From contig MU835702.1 of NCBI GenBank assembly GCA_029204225.1, positions 1-37,034 of the forward strand: DNA of 37,034 bases, in the 5' to 3' direction. Of the stretch, positions 1 through 9,203 are shown one piece after another. The notes beneath the pieces were generated by a model. That model saw only the letters and a program-made list of their open reading frames with translations, had not been told where the DNA came from and ran no database searches. This DNA is from Diphasiastrum complanatum. Its lineage: Eukaryota; Streptophyta; Lycopodiopsida; Lycopodiales; Lycopodiaceae. Within the stretch, counting starts at the first letter, position 1; each line of letters opens with the position of its first letter. The translations under genes and the position numbers were made by a program.

Positions 1-857
1 GTGTAAGATTATGAGCTGTGCATTTTTTCTGTGTAACCTTCTGTCTATGAAGGATTAAGGTTGATTAATCATGCCAGAGCCCATGCATTAAAAAGGACTG
101 CTAGAAAATTTTATTCGAACATTTTTTAGCACATAAATTGAAAGTCTCATATTTGCTTGAGGAAAATCTAATACCAGCAAGCCAATATACTTGTAATTTG
201 TAGTCGATTTTTGGCTAATTTAGAATTTGTGACTGAAATACCATGTAGAGACGTGCAGCCTAGTCGCCTAATCAGGATCTTATCTGAGCATGTTGAGAAA
301 CAAAAGGTACACATACATTTAACTTTTCATAAAATGTGCAGTCACGTGTATCCGAACTGACTTTCTACTGATTTAAGCATGAACATTGCAAGGTCGCCTC
401 GTGATATAATCGAATAATGAACAGTCCTAAGTCTATCATACATATCCATATAGTAATGAGCAATGGAACAACTGAAACCATAAGCATTTTATGGTCCAGG
501 TTTAAAGCTTGTAAAATAGACAACAGGATAATGTAGATTCTAAAAATAGAGAAAGTTATTCATATATCCTGTACCTCAATGTGAGTCAGCAGTTAACAGC
601 AACAAGATAATTCCACTAAATTACTCCCTGTTCAAGTCATGAACTTGCCTCATTAAGTTCGAACCTGCTGCTAGATTACCTGCTCACTTGAGACTTTCAT
701 TGTCGCAGATACTTTTTCATGAAAACCAACCCAAAACCCTTTCAAGATTTCCTTCCAATCAGCTTTACCTGTAGAAACCTCATCAAGCTAACACAAAATA
801 TGCCACCATATACAAAGTCAGACAGTGAGTCAGTCAAAGTCAATCTCTCTCTCAATA

Positions 858-860
<3 letters not shown>
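1..860. other. AT-rich intergenic DNA, no gene seen
   Basis: I see no coding frame with recognisable protein, no RNA gene and no LTR or LINE signature here. The base composition is AT-rich. The short open frames near its right end exist only because they read through the following (CT)n tract. Confidence 0.6.
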
Positions 861-914
<54 letters not shown>

Positions 915-932
915 CGCACGCACGCACGCGCA
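861..932. repeat. (CT)n then (CACG)n microsatellite, probable LINE leader
   Basis: About 25 uninterrupted CT dinucleotides are followed by a CG/CACG alternating tract ending in CATGCCT. The same order, (CT)n then CG alternation then CATGCCT, occurs on the minus strand at 13002-12900, next to another LINE piece. I therefore read it as part of a LINE 5' leader rather than an independent microsatellite. That link is inference from two copies. Confidence 0.75.
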
Positions 933-1183
933 TGCCTGGAGTGGCGCCCTAGCTGCACCAGCGCTGCAAGGACCAGCAATCGCTGCATCCTTCGCTGGGG
1001 GGTGTCGCTCATGCTGCTGCGCTGCCATTTCCAGCGCTGGTCCATCCTGGAACAGGGGGTCTGCTGAAGTCGCTGATGCTGCTGCTTGCTGCCATTTCCA
1101 TACTACATTGTTGTTGCGCCACCTGGCTGCACTAATGGCCCGTTACAGTGCTTGCTCCAGCCTCAGCAGAAGAAAATGTTTGC
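933..1183 (+). other. GC-rich LINE 5' leader with short tandem duplication
   Basis: This stretch is rich in CAGCG and GCTGCTG words, unlike the AT-rich DNA before it. A unit beginning TCGCT(C/G)ATGCTGCTG and ending GCTGCCATTTCCA appears at 1005-1033 and again, slightly diverged, at 1070-1100, about 65 bp apart. It lies between the microsatellite and the putative ORF1 start, the expected place for a LINE 5' UTR. Confidence 0.45.
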
Positions 1184-1922
1184 ATGGCCAAGAAAGGCAG
1201 TACTAAGGGGGGCCTTCGGTTCCCTCCCCACACACCTCTGCCTGCACAGGCAGTATCGCTGCCTGAGCAGTTGCTGCTGCCAGATCTGCCTACAGCCATT
1301 CCTATTTCCTCTTCAAACCCTATTCTGGATCTTGATGAACCCAGTACGGCTCTCCCTTTAACCCCCAATCATGATCACGATTTGATGCTTCCATACAGTG
1401 GTCTTTGTGCTACGTGCAGATAGTGTAAGGCTATTCCAGCTTCTTGCCAGCCACCGAAAAGAGATGGACTCCCATCGAGAAATGATTCTATCAATGCAAT
1501 CACACCTTCAGCGGACAGATGCATCAATTGAAGAACTCAAACGAGAAATTACGATGATCAAATCTGCAGGATCCTCCCAAGTACCTACTTCAACTATGAT
1601 CCCCCAACAACTGGAAAACAAAGTGGAGCCGCACCATACGGCTGTCCAATCTTGGGCGGAGGTTCTCAAAGGTCCAGGTAAAGCGGATGCTCCAGTTTCT
1701 TTCATCTCTGCTACACTTACTGAGAGCCGGTTCCAAGAGCAAAAAGCTTTTAATGTTCGTGTCAGAGGCATCCCAGATTCCCAGGATGCCCTTAAGGAAG
1801 CCAAGGAATTTCTAAAAACTTATCTCCAGCACAATGACAATGGTTTGGACTTAGCTTGGCGTACCAAGAAAGATGCTAGCACTCTCTACATGCTGCTGCT
1901 GCTAGCAGCCCTTCGAGATTGA
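1148..1922 (+). pseudogene. LINE ORF1-like protein, frameshifted
   Basis: LINE ORF1 proteins bind the element RNA and act as chaperones in the ribonucleoprotein particle. The first frame (1148-1423; a better start may be the Met at 1184) gives a Pro/Leu/Ser-rich N-terminus. The reading then has to move to the frame open over 1398-1922. That frame has a charged heptad-like helix (about residues 20-55), a Ser/Thr/Pro linker, a segment ending SWAEVLKG, then NVRVRGIPDS, which looks like the start of an RRM-type ORF1 domain. It breaks soon after. A diverged homologue at 9204-9527 shares the pattern M/LEnKIE...SWxxxxK followed by ISATLxE. The family call rests on this layout and on the endonuclease fragment downstream. 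The N-terminal part could be leader rather than protein. Confidence 0.6.
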
Positions 1923-2165
1923 GCCCAGCTCCCATGTTGCCATCTCACCCAGCTCCAGCTCCAGTTCTGCTCCAATCATTCCTCCTAACCCTTTGCAAGC
2001 TACTCTAGATCCATGCATACTTTACAGCAGTTGTAAGGTCAGGGATCAATTCATTCCTAACTGGCAGGTTATGGAGGGATTCGGAAAAGAATTCAGGGCA
2101 TTGAGAAGTGATGTGGAGTTTCTTATGGAATCACTGAAGAAGCTTAAAGCAGAGTATACAAGCTA
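1923..2165 (+). pseudogene. Decayed LINE ORF1 end / inter-ORF region
   Basis: Several stops interrupt every frame. The last stretch encodes a short charged helix (..LMESLKKLKAEYTS) ending at TAG 2163-2165, which could be the ORF1 terminus. The next frame, beginning at 2166, leads into the endonuclease. Weak evidence. Confidence 0.35.
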
Positions 2166-2213
2166 GACACTAGATCCATGACCAGCAGAGGCTCAAGTGG
2201 AGTTGCTTGCTTA
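2166..2213 (+). pseudogene. LINE ORF2 endonuclease, 5' piece
   Basis: This short segment reads ..SRGSSGVACL, the kind of strand that precedes the catalytic core in apurinic-type LINE endonucleases. The frame is cut by the chromovirus insertion and resumes at 8570 in phase once one copy of the 5-bp target duplication is ignored. That continuity is the main evidence that the two pieces are one gene. Confidence 0.7.
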
Positions 2214-2218
2214 TACAA
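2214..2218. repeat. Target site duplication TACAA (left copy)
   Basis: TACAA directly abuts the left LTR at 2219 and is repeated perfectly after the right LTR at 8565-8569. Five base pairs is the usual duplication length for Ty3/gypsy integrases. Confidence 0.93.
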
Positions 2219-2576
2219 TGTAATAGATCCTAACACCACAGTAGGGAAAACACTAACTGATCCACCCAACCTTGCCTACTCCTTGATATAGAGTAAGCCC
2301 CTCCTAGCCTAGTGTGAGGACTGGTAGCATGCAACTGCCAAGTGTCCGCCACGTGGCACTAACGTGGCCGACTGCACGTCGGGACCCAACTGGGAACCCT
2401 ATCCTACTGACAAGGTCCCTAGGCTATGTTAGGCCTGCCATGGCTGTGGACCGTGCTGGGGCACACTAGTCACACTGTCTTGCCCTGTTGGTCATGTACG
2501 CTGGACACGACCCTGACTGTGGTATCTGACCTATTTGTGTTCTCTAGGGTTCGGCACTGGTTACGAGCTCGTAACA
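2219..2576 (-). repeat. Chromovirus 3' LTR (358 bp)
   Basis: It begins TGTAATAG and ends GTAACA on the plus strand, so it has TG...CA ends. It is a direct repeat of 8249-8564. It carries 42 bp (around 2443-2486) absent from the other LTR. Its plus-strand right end contains the 16-bp palindrome GTTACGAGCTCGTAAC at 2560-2575. Confidence 0.95.
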
Positions 2577-2590
2577 CTCCCTCCCCCTTA
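2577..2590 (-). promoter_or_regulatory. Polypurine tract of the chromovirus
   Basis: On the minus strand this reads TAAGGGGGAGGGAG, immediately before the 3' LTR. This is the standard position of the plus-strand DNA primer of LTR retroelements. Confidence 0.9.
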
Positions 2591-2850
2591 AGAACCGTCT
2601 TGGTCCTCTAAGACAAAGTCTGGAAAAATCTTGCGAAGGACGCTGCCTCTTTCCCAAGTGGCATTCTCAACAGGCTGATCATTCCACTTAACCAGATATT
2701 CTCGGTATAGAGTATGACGAGTCTGCGTCTCTCTACTATCAAGAATCTCCTCTGGTTCATGTGGAGGTTGTTGAGGATCCAATGGGAGAACTAGAACACT
2801 ATCCCCTACCAGATTGTCTGATCTGGTTAAGGCTTTTCGTAACCGACTTA
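2588..2850 (-). pseudogene. Chromodomain at integrase C-terminus
   Basis: The frame carries a proline-rich lead-in and then a chromodomain: EEILDSRET, EYLVKWN and ENATWER, ending at about residue 45 of the open piece, then a short acidic tail to the stop. Chromodomains at the end of integrase help direct insertion to chromatin bearing particular histone marks; this is known for the chromovirus family and is not shown here. The aromatic and acidic positions around YLVKW and TWE are kept. The frame is separated from the preceding integrase by a one-base loss near 2851, so it would not be translated from this copy without frameshifting. Confidence 0.9.
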
Positions 2851-3241
2851 ATGAAAGACTGGAAAAACCTTACTGCTGTGTGGGAGTTCTAGTTCATAGG
2901 TGACCTCGCCTAGTCTCCTACTGATGGTAAAGGGACCACAATACCTTGAAGACAACTTAGCACACACTCCTGATTTGAGGGTTTTAGAGTCGACTGGGAC
3001 TCTCAAGTAGACTTTCTCACCAGTGGAGAACTGCACATCCCGTCTGTGTGGATCTGCATAATGCCTGGCTCGATCCTGGGACTGCCTAATGCTACGCTTA
3101 GCATGTTCTATCATCTGGTTTAGGTCCTCTAAAAAGTTTTTGGCTACTTCAACTTTTTCTTGTTTAAACCCTACAGCTGTGGGTGAGCGTGGCTGAAAAC
3201 CGTACATCAGCATAAATGGGCTGTATCCCGTAGCTGAATGT
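2851..3241 (-). pseudogene. Integrase C-terminal region (GPY/F-type)
   Basis: This frame contains [14 protein letters not shown], a long charged helix, GEKVYLRVP and CGPFTISRRLGEVTYELELP, ending VFPVFH. That is the GPY/F-like SH3 region that follows the integrase core in Ty3/gypsy elements. It is out of frame with the integrase core (break near 3241, beside a run of A on the coding strand) and with the chromodomain (break near 2851). Related residues recur in the gypsy fragment at 31691-32065, which shares HSATG(Y/F)[14 protein letters not shown], so the two elements belong to one broad clade. Confidence 0.9.
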
Positions 3242-5261
3242 TCGGGGTATTGTTGTAAGCAAACTCTAATATCGAGAGATACTCCTCCCAATTAGTCTGC
3301 TTCTTGTTGACGTATGCACGAAGCATATCCTCCAGCACCTGATTTACCCTCTCTGTTTGACCGTCCGTCTGTGGATGGTCGGTGGTACTCATATTAAGTT
3401 TAGTATGGAGATGATGGAATACTGCCCTCCAAAAATTTCCAGTAAACTTATTGTCCCGGTCGCTGACTATGCCGGAAGGTAGATCGTACAATTTAAATAG
3501 CCCGTCTACAAACAACCTCGCTAACTCTGGAGCTCTAGCGGTTGTTTTGGTCGGAATGAAATGAGCCATTTTGGTCAGACGGTCAACTGTGACCCATATA
3601 GCGTCATTACCCTTTTGGGTTTTAGGCAGGCCTACTATAAAATCCAGGGAGATACTCTCCCATTTACCAGCTGGTATTTCTAAGGGATGCAACAACCCTC
3701 CTGCCTTTAAACGCTCTGCTTTGTTTACTTGACATTTCTGGCAACTGGTTACATATTGTTGGACGTCCTTTTTCATACTGGGCCAGAAAAATTGCCTACG
3801 AAGAAGCTCATAGGTCTTCTGTATGCCTGGGTGTCCGGCACTAGGATTGTCATGACATTCATATAGGACCTGTTGCCTATAATCCTCTGAATTGGGGACA
3901 CATACTCTATCTCTATAGAGCAAGTACTCATCCTGAATGGAATACTGTTTCCATTTGAATCCTTGAGTCAACTGACCGTCAACCACTGGGGTTTGCTTGG
4001 GTAATACAGGCTCAGAATCCTCAACGTCATCTGACGACGTATACTCGGACTCATCATCATCCTCAACGGAAGCTGCCGTATTCTTGGATGAACTGGCACC
4101 AGTCCCGGGAATTGGTTCTGGAGTCTGTAACTGTCTGCTCTGGATTGAGTTCCAGATAGTAGAGAAGAATGCATCATGCTGGCATTTCCCTCTCAAAGAC
4201 TCGAGTAACTCATTACGAATCTGAGTAAAACTCAGCTCGTTTATCATAGGCATTCTGCTAAGGGCATCTGCTACTGTATTGAATTTTCCCCGTCTATATC
4301 TGATAGACATGTCAAACTCTTGCATCAACTCTGCCCAACGAGCTTTCTGACCTCTAAGCTCAGGTTGATTGCAAAGGTATATGAGACTCTCATGGTCTGT
4401 CAGGACCTCAAAGTTGGCACCATACAAATAATGCCTCCAAGTCTTAAGGGCATGGACTATAGAAAAGAGTTCCTTTTCATAGGCATTGTACCTAGTCTGA
4501 GTTGGCTCGAGTTTTTTACTCTCAAACGCAACTGGTCGCCCACTCTGAGATAGCATAGCACCAACTGCAAAGTCGCTAGCATCTGTTTCGACCACAAATG
4601 GCTGATTGGGGTCGACGACTTTTAGAACTGGTGCTGTAGCTAAAGCTGTTTTGAGAGCATCAAAGCTCTCCTGCTGTGCGGACTCCCAAATGAACTCCTT
4701 TCCCTTCCCCTTAAGAAGATTTGTCATGGGAACTGCTATCTGAGCATATTCCTTGACAAATCGTCTGTAATATCCCGCCAAAGCAAGAAAGATCTGAAGT
4801 TCCAAAATATTCTGAGGTCTCAGCCAACTGAGTATGGCTTTAACCTTATTTGGGTCCATCTTAATCCCATCTGAAGAGATAATGTGACCCAAATATGCTA
4901 CTTCTTCAACGAAGAATTCACACCTGGATTGTTTAGCATAAAGCTTATGCTTTCTGAGCAGTCGAAACACCTTTCTGAGGTGTTTTAGATGCTTCTTCCT
5001 CGTTTTGCTGTAGACGAGGATGTCATCTAAAAATACAACTACAAACTTACCCAAGTATGGTCTGAGGACACTGTTCATCAAGGTCATAAAGGTAGCTGGA
5101 GCATTTGTGAGCCCAAATGGCATCACCTTAAACTCATAATGACCGTGACGAGTCCTAAAAGCTGTTTTCGAGACATTTTCCGATTTAATACGGACTTGAT
5201 GATATCCCGATCTGAGGTCTATTTTACTGAAAAACTTAGCCCCGTCGAGTTGGTCAAACAA
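3207..5261 (-). pseudogene. Pol: reverse transcriptase, RNase H, integrase core
   Basis: A 684-residue open frame holds the catalytic centre of the element. It copies the element RNA into DNA, removes the RNA and inserts the DNA. Reverse transcriptase: [12 protein letters not shown] near residue 47 and the FLDD box at 77-80. RNase H: TDAS (Asp227), TDH (Asp289) and ADALSR (Asp332). Integrase zinc motif: His470, His477, Cys507 and Cys510. Integrase core: Asp540, Asp601 and Glu637, giving the D(35)E spacing. All catalytic residues I can place are present. Between RNase H and integrase (about residues 385-425) lies an acidic, Ser-rich stretch of unusual composition. The frame starts after a break near 5275 that separates it from the N-terminal fingers, and it ends in shifted frame after 3241. 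Confidence 0.96.
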
Positions 5262-5590
5262 CTCGTCTGCCCAAGGATAGGATATTTATTCTTAATTGTG
5301 ACTTTATTAAGGGCTCTGTAATCTACGCAAAGACGCATAGACCCCTCTTTCTTTTTCACCAATAGGACTGGCGAGGCCCATGGTGAACTATTGGTCTGAA
5401 TTTGGCCTTTCCCAAGATAATCTGTTAACTGCCTAGTTATTTCTTCATCCTCTGTTCGGCTGACCCGATACGGAGGTTTAGAAACAGGTGTTGTACCTGG
5501 TACTAGGTTGATTACATGATCTACCTCTCTGCTAGGTGGTAAACCATGTGGCAAATCTTCAGGAAAAACATCTTTAAATTTAGACAATAA
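5262..5590 (-). pseudogene. Reverse transcriptase N-terminal (fingers) piece
   Basis: The frame reads [15 protein letters not shown], then [26 protein letters not shown] and LCVDYRALN, the invariant opening of Ty3/gypsy reverse transcriptases. It shifts near 5275 (a run of C on the coding strand) into the frame carrying the palm and FLDD box, and shifts near 5590 away from the protease frame. No functional reverse transcriptase would be read without correction. Confidence 0.92.
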
Positions 5591-5953
5591 ATTTCTAATT
5601 TACTGATTTTCTGCTGAATAGAACTGGAAATAGAAACTTCAGGAATAAACTGAAAGTCACATAAGAATACATGATGGTCTTCGTCTCCGATTAGCTGACA
5701 GAGCTCTGAACTGCAGACCATAGGACTGTTGGGAACATCATGCTCCCCATGCAACTGGATCTCTCGGCCTTTATGCTGAAAGCTGAGGGTGTTCTCCTGA
5801 TAGTTTGTGGAGGGAAGGTCCTAAACTGTAGAGCCAATCTCTCCCGAGAACAATGTCTGTACGATCCAGGTGCATTATCTGAAAGTTTATTTCATCTTGG
5901 TACCCCTGAATACCAAGATTCAAATTACTTACCATAGTTTCCCATATTTTTTA
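5591..5953 (-). pseudogene. Protease C-terminal half and linker
   Basis: After a stop (5951-5953) the frame continues with MVSNLNLGIQGYQDE and DIVLGRDWLYSLG, the ILG.DW-type strand that closes retropepsin folds. A frameshift near 5804 moves reading into the frame containing HGEHDVPN, which runs to about 5590. Both breaks lie between the Gag/protease active-site frame and reverse transcriptase. Confidence 0.85.
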
Positions 5954-7358
5954 ATCTTCACCCTTAGCTAATGAAACTATGTACCTATGCTGACTAGGGA
6001 CTTCTGGTAGTTTAAGTTTTTTAACCAGAGTGTAGTTGATGAAATTATGGGTTGCCCCATCATCAACCATAACTCTTACTGACTGGTTACCAACTTTCCC
6101 ATGCATACGTACTAGGTCATGTGGCCCAAAGCTGAAGGGTCTCGCTAGCATTGCAGAGGTCAGCTGGCAACAGTGTTCATGATCTTCATGATACACTTTG
6201 ATCTCGGAAGCTGCCGAGTCACTGGGAAAACATACAGTCTGAACAAGATGAACTTGTTTTTTATCTTTCTTATCTTTTTTAGTGAAAGGCCCCTTGGGAC
6301 ACTGTCTGACTGTGTGTCCCTTGCCCATACACACAAAGCACAAACGTTCTTGTTTGGCTTTCTCAAAATCATCTGGTTTTAAGGGCTCTATGAGTGGAGG
6401 GCGTTTCTGAGGAGCTTCACCTTTAAATTTATCTTCTTTCTTTCTTTTTAAAAATTTCTTTTTGAATTGAAAGTCTTTCTGAGGAGGCTGCTCAGAAAGT
6501 GGCTGTTGTCTCGCCCTCTTCCTACCCACTGAATCATCATAGATTTGAGTATATCTGAGAGCTTGCTCAAGGGTAGTAGGCGAGTTTCTCTGGACCTCTA
6601 CTTTATATTCATCTTTGAGGCCACGAACAAATCCCCTGATTTTCTGATAATCATCCATATTTTTAATTTTTAAAATTGCTTCTCGATACTGCGAGATATA
6701 TTGGATGAGAGACTTGTCCATTACTGTTCTTTCCCAGGCTCTATCAAGTTCATTTTCAGGTAGGAATTCTCTTAGGAAGGCTTCTTCAAAGGCCCATGAC
6801 CGGGGAGTCTGCCCAGTCTCCTGGAGATTTAACCACCACTTATAGGCCATAGGCTCTAAGGAAAGACTGGCCTCAATAGCTTGAAATGGTCAGGGGTCTG
6901 TTTAAGAGCATGAATGTTCTTCCATTTGCTGAGGAAGGTTTGTAGAATGTCTGCATTTCTATCCTTCTCTTCCCCATTAAAAGTAGGAGGCTTTGAATCT
7001 TTAAAAACACTAGGGTGAGACCGTAAAGTCTCACCCGAAACTGATGGAAGTGGAGAAGGGGACAACTGAGAAGTGGAGGGAAGGCTTCCTTTCGCGGAAC
7101 TCAAAATCAAGCTCTCGAGTTCAGCAAACGAGTCATCCACACTGGACTTGAATTGGCTAATGCCAACTTCAGTTCATCCACTTCTGTTACCAACTGGAGA
7201 AACTGCTCCTTGGTAACCAGTTCGTCGAGTTCTTCGGCGAACTATTTCTGTTCTTCCAATTCCATAGGTTCCTTCCCTTTACTATAAGCCAAGGCTTTTG
7301 TTTCAAGTTCGTCGAAGCCTCTCTCCGAGGGTTGATCAGGTCCCTGAGGAGTGGTCAT
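5954..7358 (-). pseudogene. Gag with zinc knuckle and protease active site
   Basis: Gag packages the element RNA into virus-like particles. The best start is ATG at 7358-7356, followed by a charged N-terminus (TAG at 7242-7244 interrupts it), then a frameshift near 7152. A Ser/Pro-rich part with PPTFNGEEKDR follows, and another shift near 6880. The 299-residue frame 6850-5951 carries the capsid core (YKWWLNLQETG, then AFEEAFLREFLP), a Lys-rich basic region, one zinc knuckle CFVCMGKGHTVRQC (C-x2-C-x4-H-x4-C) and the protease active site VDDGATHNFI. The usual Ser or Thr after the catalytic Asp is Asp here; the gypsy fragment at 33224-33406 also has Asp at that position, so this may be a family feature. 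Confidence 0.92.
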
Positions 7359-8232
7359 CTTCGGAACTGAAAGAGAGATACCTTAACTTCTGAAAGAAAA
7401 AAAGTCTAAAAGACTAATTTATAACTGTACAAGGGAAAGGAAAGATGACTTAGCTGTTTATGAGGACTGTACTTCCAAAGAAATTACGAAGAGGAACCCT
7501 CTCAGCTCTTCCACCCAAAATTTCAGACCTGCTGTCCCGGAAAATCCCAGTTTGTGGCTCCAAAATGGTACCAAAATTTCCAGTTTCTTGAGTAGAGTTA
7601 CTCGCTGCTTTGATTTCAGACGTGGGGCTCCAACAAGCGAGGCAAAGGACCCTAAAAAGTATAAAACTTTCTGAAGTTGAGAGCTGCCTAACCTCGCTGA
7701 TCTGACAGCATCTGAGTTGGTCCAAAAAAAACAAGTTTGAAGCCAAAAAACTATTCCAATTTCTGGATTTTCGATGGCACCTTGCTCGCTGATCTGTGGC
7801 AAGAAAATTTGATGCCCAAACCTCTGAAAATCTTGAAAAACAGAAATGAATTTGACTTCTTTCTCTTCCCGGTCCAGCGCTGGCCCTGCTACTACTTTTT
7901 GCTTTGAAATCCGCTCAGACTCGCAAAGATTTCACTGGGAAATCAGAAGGAGGTCGCTGATTTCACAGCGATGGACCTGCTCGCTGCTTACTACACTAAT
8001 TCCACTCTGAAATCCGAGAAAGATATCCAAAAAATCAGAGAGAAAAGTTGATCTATCAGAAGCTGTACCAGACAATTCTCCTCCAAACTACTGAAAATTC
8101 AAGCAAATTGAAGGAATTTAAAGCTGGTCCTACAACGATTTTCCTCCTCTATTCTTTTCTGTGAATCTGAGAAATATTTCCTATCTTCTGATAGCTTTCT
8201 CTACTGCTGCTCCTGAACTCCCTAGGATGGAG
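7359..8232 (-). other. Chromovirus 5' leader
   Basis: This is about 870 bp between PBS and Gag start. Open frames here show no recognisable domain. The sequence repeats short words such as TTTCAGA and GCTCGCTG. Leaders of this kind hold packaging signals, but nothing specific could be identified. Confidence 0.7.
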
Positions 8233-8247
8233 ATGGCTCTGATACCA
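8233..8247 (-). promoter_or_regulatory. Primer-binding site, initiator tRNA-Met
   Basis: The minus strand reads TGGTATCAGAGCCAT, one base inside the 5' LTR. This matches the common plant PBS complementary to the 3' end of initiator tRNA-Met. Confidence 0.95.
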
Positions 8248-8248
8248 G

Positions 8249-8564
8249 TGTAATAGATCCTAACACCACAGTAGGGCAAACACTAACTGATCCACCCAAC
8301 CTTGCCTACTCCCTGATATAGAGTAAGCCCCTCCTAGCCCAGTGTGAGGACTGGTAGCATGCAACTGCCAAGTGTCCGCCACGTGGCACTGACATGGCCA
8401 ACTGCACGTCGGGACCCAACTGGGAGCCCTATCCTGCTGACAGCTGGGGCACACTACTCACACTGTCTTGCCCTGTTGGTCATGTACGCTGGACACGACC
8501 CTGACTGTGGTATCTGACCTATCTGTGTTCTCTAGGATTCGGCACTAGTTACGAGCTCGTAACA
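8249..8564 (-). repeat. Chromovirus 5' LTR (316 bp)
   Basis: It is a direct repeat of 2219-2576 with TG...CA ends and lacks the 42-bp block present there. The 16-bp palindrome GTTACGAGCTCGTAAC lies at 8548-8563, at the very start of U3 in element orientation. The flanking duplication is at 8565-8569. Confidence 0.95.
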
Positions 8565-8569
8565 TACAA
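8565..8569. repeat. Target site duplication TACAA (right copy)
   Basis: Perfect match to 2214-2218, directly after the chromovirus LTR. Confidence 0.93.
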
Positions 8570-8778
8570 GGAGTCCCTGGGTCCTATCATCGAGTTTGGC
8601 AGACATGACGAGCATGCACGTTATATTTGGCTTTGTATTGATAGACACGACATCGGCTTGGACAAAGAAATATTCATTGCAGCTTGTTACTTTCCTCCAA
8701 AGTCGTCCTTAAATCCCAGATTGTTTAGAGCAATTATGCATCATATCTTGACTGATAGATTTATACGTATATTTTAAA
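8570..8778 (+). pseudogene. LINE ORF2 endonuclease, 3' piece
   Basis: LINE endonucleases nick target DNA to prime reverse transcription. The frame continues from 2213 and reads ESLGPIIEFG, ARYIWLCID, then EIFIAACYFPP, the strand pattern typical of exonuclease-endonuclease-phosphatase LINE domains. It stops at TAA 8776-8778, well short of the catalytic His region and the reverse transcriptase, so this LINE copy is truncated. A minus-strand relative of the same domain lies just to the right (8835-9199) and shares IF(I/V)AACYFPP. Confidence 0.75.
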
Positions 8779-8834
8779 TCTCTGTTTTACATACGCAATT
8801 GTAAACTAGAGACAAGTATATCTGCTTGAGTTAG

Positions 8835-9199
8835 GCTTGCAAGCTAGTCCCATTAAAAATGGCCAACTCATGAGCTTCACTCAGCTACATTAGGTACTCT
8901 CCATAGGTGGTAATAGGGCCCAAAATATCCTCTGAGGTCCTGGTAACTCCCAGGCCATCTCCATCAAAGGCACGTCCATGAAATTGGGCAGTGCATCATA
9001 GCAGTCTATCTGTCATGAAGCTATCTGGGAACCAGTGAGAAGGATGTAACCTAGCTTTGCATAGCTGATAATATCCGTAGAACGATCAAGGTAAGGAAAA
9101 CCAATGCCCACCACAAAGGAAAGATGACACTGGAGGGAAATAGCAAGCTGCAACAAAGATGTCCTTGTCTGAATCGATGCTATGTCCATCGATGTAGAA
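8835..9199 (-). pseudogene. LINE ORF2 endonuclease fragment, inverted
   Basis: On the minus strand, different frames carry FYIDGHSIDSDKDIFVAACYFPP, which is split here by homology to the plus-strand copy as YIDGHSID and DIFVAACYFPP. Then come SYAKLGYILLTG and finally SEAHELAIFNGTSLQA. These correspond in order to the middle and end of a LINE endonuclease. Frameshifts and stops separate the blocks. It belongs to the same family as 8570-8778 but lies in the opposite orientation, with a 56-bp unassigned junction between them. Confidence 0.7.
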
Positions 9200-9203
9200 G
9201 TAA

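Larger units (their letters stand above)
2219..8564 (-). mobile_element. Ty3/gypsy chromovirus, full length but disrupted
   Basis: This is a 6346-bp LTR retrotransposon reading right to left. In element order it has: 5' LTR (8564-8249), PBS for initiator tRNA-Met, an 870-bp leader, gag with zinc knuckle, protease, reverse transcriptase, RNase H, integrase, chromodomain, PPT, and 3' LTR (2576-2219). Perfect TACAA duplications flank it and it sits inside a LINE endonuclease frame. The C-terminal chromodomain places it among plant chromoviruses. I count seven apparent frameshifts (near 7152, 6880, 5804, 5590, 5275, 3241 and 2851) and two in-frame stops (7242-7244 and 5951-5953). As written it cannot make a full Gag-Pol. 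The LTRs differ by about a dozen substitutions by eye, mostly transitions, plus one 42-bp indel, so insertion was not very recent. Confidence 0.95.

Noticed and set aside
719-1067. Open frames on both strands across the (CT)n tract, giving poly-(Ser-Leu) or poly-(Arg-Glu)
   Set aside because: They are open only because a dinucleotide repeat contains no stop codon; flanks have no protein features.
2219-8564. Integrated plant pararetrovirus or envelope-bearing retrovirus
   Set aside because: Domain order Gag-PR-RT-RH-IN-chromodomain with LTRs and PPT is that of a chromovirus; no movement protein or envelope-like frame is present.
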